Assembly (NCBI GenBank): GCA_937889655.1
Contig: CALBZG010000085.1
Span: 1 to 6,210 of the forward strand
Source: an uncultured Clostridia bacterium
Lineage (GTDB): Bacteria > Bacillota > Clostridia > Peptostreptococcales > Anaerovoracaceae
Length of the DNA: 6,210 bases
Direction: 5' to 3'
Shown: positions 4,647 through 6,210 of the stretch, piece after piece
Numbering within the stretch: the first letter of the stretch is position 1
How the letters are laid out: each line of letters opens with the position of its first letter
Made by a program: the position numbers and the translations under genes
The notes under the pieces: generated by a model
Database searches by the model: none
The model's input: only the letters and a program-made list of their open reading frames with translations
Told to the model about the DNA's origin: nothing

Positions 4647-6210
4647 TTAAAATAACGATAACTGGTCCGACTCGGGAAGCCCTTCTAAAACACCGTGATT
4701 TTTCATCGCTTCCACCGCCGTTTGGTTTGCTTTGCTTCTCTCCCTGAGTTCGTCCACTGTCTCAAAAGGCTTGAGATCAAACTCGCAGCAAATCATTCTT
4801 GCCGCAGCTTCTCCGACGCCCGACATTGCCGCCAGAGGGATCCTGACCTTTCCTGCTTCCGCGTTGAATTTCATCGCATCGGATATGCCCAGTCGCGCCG
4901 GCAAAAATTCCAAACCTCTTGAGAACATTTCGTACATGACTTCAAGAACAGTCACTTCATTTTTTTCTTTATCCGTTGCAGCCTTGCCTTTACTGTTCAA
5001 CTCTTGTATTCTTTCCATTGCGCCCCGAACGCCGGTATGGATCAAATCCGAATTGAAGTCATCACGCTTGACTGTGAAGTAAGCCGCGTAGAATTCTGCA
5101 GGATAATATACCTTATAGTAGGCGATCCGGTAAGACATCATTACATAAGCCACTGCATGGGCCCGCGGAAACATATATTTGATCCTTCGGCATGATTCGA
5201 TATACCAGCCGGGGATACCGTTTCGCTCCATCAGCGCAACATATTCATCTGAGACGCCTTTTCCTTTTCGAACACCTTCCATTATCTTAAATGCGTCCTT
5301 GTTTGGCAAGCCTTTTAATATCAGATAATTCATAATGTCGTCGCGAGTGGATATAGCGTCATTCATGGTAGCCATGCCGTTCTTAATAAACTCGCTGGCA
5401 TTGTTATTCCATACGTCTGTGCCGTGCGAAAATCCTGAGATCCTGACCAGATCCGCAAATCTCGTAGGCTTTGTATCATCCAGCATTCTGCGTACAAACT
5501 CTGTGCCGAATTCGGGTATACCGTAAGTTCCATGGAGAAATTTGTATTCCGGATTTTTAATGTCCAAAGCTTCCGTGCTTGTAAAAAGGCTATTCACCTT
5601 GTCATCATGCAGCGGGACCTTCAATGGATCCAGTCCCGTCATATCCTGAAGATGCCGGATCTGTGAAGGCACATCGTGGCCTAGAATATCCAGTTTCAAC
5701 AGGTTCTGGTCGATGGAATGGTAATCGAAGTGCGTCGTGATGATTTCTGTATTCATGTCATTGGCCGGATGCTGGACTGGACAGAACTCATGAATGTCAT
5801 GCCCTTCAGGAACGATGATGATCCCGCCGGGATGCTGCCCGGTCGTCCTTCGTATTTCAGTGCACCCTTCCGTCAATCTTTCGATTTCCCACTTGTTGGT
5901 GCTGGTCCCTGTTTCCTCGAAGTACTTTTTAACATAGCCGTAAGCTGTTCTGGATTTGATCGTTCCAATGGTCCCTGCCTTGAAGACATTGCCTTTTCCG
6001 AATATTTCTTCCACATATTTATGGGCCGTGCCTTGATATTCACCCGCGAAATTCAGGTCGATATCCGGTTCCTTATCTCCTTCAAATCCAAGAAACGTCT
6101 CAAATGGGATGGAAAAACCCAGCTGGTCTATAATCGTTCCGCATGCTTCGCAGGTTTTTATCGGCATATCCACGCCGCAATCATATGACTTATTGTCCCC
6201 CCATTCAAAA
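4647..6210 (-). CDS. polC: DNA polymerase III alpha subunit, Gram-positive PolC, C-terminal third (5' partial)
   Basis: PolC is the replicative DNA polymerase of Firmicutes. The reading frame is open to the window edge (upstream codons give FEWGDNKSYDCG before the GTG at 6171-6173), so that GTG is an internal Val and the gene starts outside the window. About 520 of roughly 1,430 residues are visible. They begin in a cysteine-rich segment (YDCG, then KTCEACG), followed by FLGFEGDKEPDIDLNF. The PDID aspartates (bases 6065-6063 and 6059-6057) and the Asp in LLKLDILGHD (5690-5688) fit the catalytic triad, with 125 residues between first and third. RTTGQHPGGI, IPEFGTEFVR, SHGTDVW and VRKGKG are further PolC landmarks. 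A helix-hairpin-helix-like SGVGEAAARM lies near the end, and the protein ends in QLSLF, the sliding-clamp-binding motif. The exonuclease and PHP domains lie outside the window. Confidence 0.97.
   Translation of the reverse strand, partial: FEWGDNKSYDCGVDMPIKTCEACGTIIDQLGFSIPFETFLGFEGDKEPDIDLNFAGEYQGTAHKYVEEIFGKGNVFKAGTIGTIKSRTAYGYVKKYFEETGTSTNKWEIERLTEGCTEIRRTTGQHPGGIIIVPEGHDIHEFCPVQHPANDMNTEIITTHFDYHSIDQNLLKLDILGHDVPSQIRHLQDMTGLDPLKVPLHDDKVNSLFTSTEALDIKNPEYKFLHGTYGIPEFGTEFVRRMLDDTKPTRFADLVRISGFSHGTDVWNNNASEFIKNGMATMNDAISTRDDIMNYLILKGLPNKDAFKIMEGVRKGKGVSDEYVALMERNGIPGWYIESCRRIKYMFPRAHAVAYVMMSYRIAYYKVYYPAEFYAAYFTVKRDDFNSDLIHTGVRGAMERIQELNSKGKAATDKEKNEVTVLEVMYEMFSRGLEFLPARLGISDAMKFNAEAGKVRIPLAAMSGVGEAAARMICCEFDLKPFETVDELRERSKANQTAVEAMKNHGVLEGLPESDQLSLF

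Noticed and set aside
6171..6173. GTG as the start codon of polC
   Set aside because: The frame stays open to the window edge, and the upstream residues (including YDCG) fit the PolC cysteine-rich segment, so this is an internal Val.
5718..6188. 156-codon open frame on the plus strand inside polC
   Set aside because: It is antisense to catalytic-core codons of PolC whose protein motifs are intact; the predicted peptide resembles no known family.
1..6210. A hidden undescribed system (defence, mobile or RNA-based)
   Set aside because: All minus-strand frames are recognised core or metabolic genes with intact motifs, intergenic space is at most 128 bases, and there are no direct-repeat arrays, transposase genes, tRNAs or toxin-like small genes visible.

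Overview
The window is a piece of the chromosomal core of a low-to-moderate GC Firmicute, most likely an anaerobic Clostridia member. The evidence is a Gram-positive-type DNA polymerase III (PolC), a short Bacillus/Clostridium-type NusA, the gene run rimP-nusA-ylxR-ylxQ-infB, strong AGGAGG ribosome binding sites, and a phenylacetate-CoA ligase paired with an ACT-domain protein, as is common in anaerobic amino-acid fermenters. The genus cannot be fixed from the sequence alone. Every real gene is on the minus strand, so transcription runs from high to low coordinates.

Layout in transcription order: (1) 6210-4647, the C-terminal third of polC, open at the window edge; (2) after 50 bases, paaK (4596-3268), a complete aryl-CoA ligase; (3) three bases later, a tandem ACT-domain protein (3264-2848); (4) a 128-base AT-rich intergenic stretch with a perfect 12-bp hairpin; (5) rimP (2719-2240), nusA (2222-1086), ylxR (1082-807), ylxQ (823-509) and the start of infB (509-47), packed with gaps or overlaps of at most 17 bases; (6) positions 1-46, which are not genomic but an Illumina TruSeq index adapter, at which infB is cut off.

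Functionally, polC replicates the chromosome. The rimP-to-infB block supports 30S ribosome maturation (RimP), transcription elongation, pausing, termination and antitermination (NusA), RNA-binding accessory functions (YlxR, YlxQ) and translation initiation (IF-2). The paaK-ACT pair makes arylacetyl-CoA and probably senses an amino acid or related ligand. It sits between polC and rimP, which are direct neighbours in many Firmicutes, so it looks like a metabolic insertion into an informational-gene block.

I found no mobile element, CRISPR array, tRNA or rRNA, and no convincing undescribed system. The points worth a second look are the adapter at the contig end and the false peptides it creates, the position of paaK-ACT, the hairpin before rimP with no room for a promoter behind it, and some start-codon decisions. 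No gene-free stretch exceeds 128 bases.
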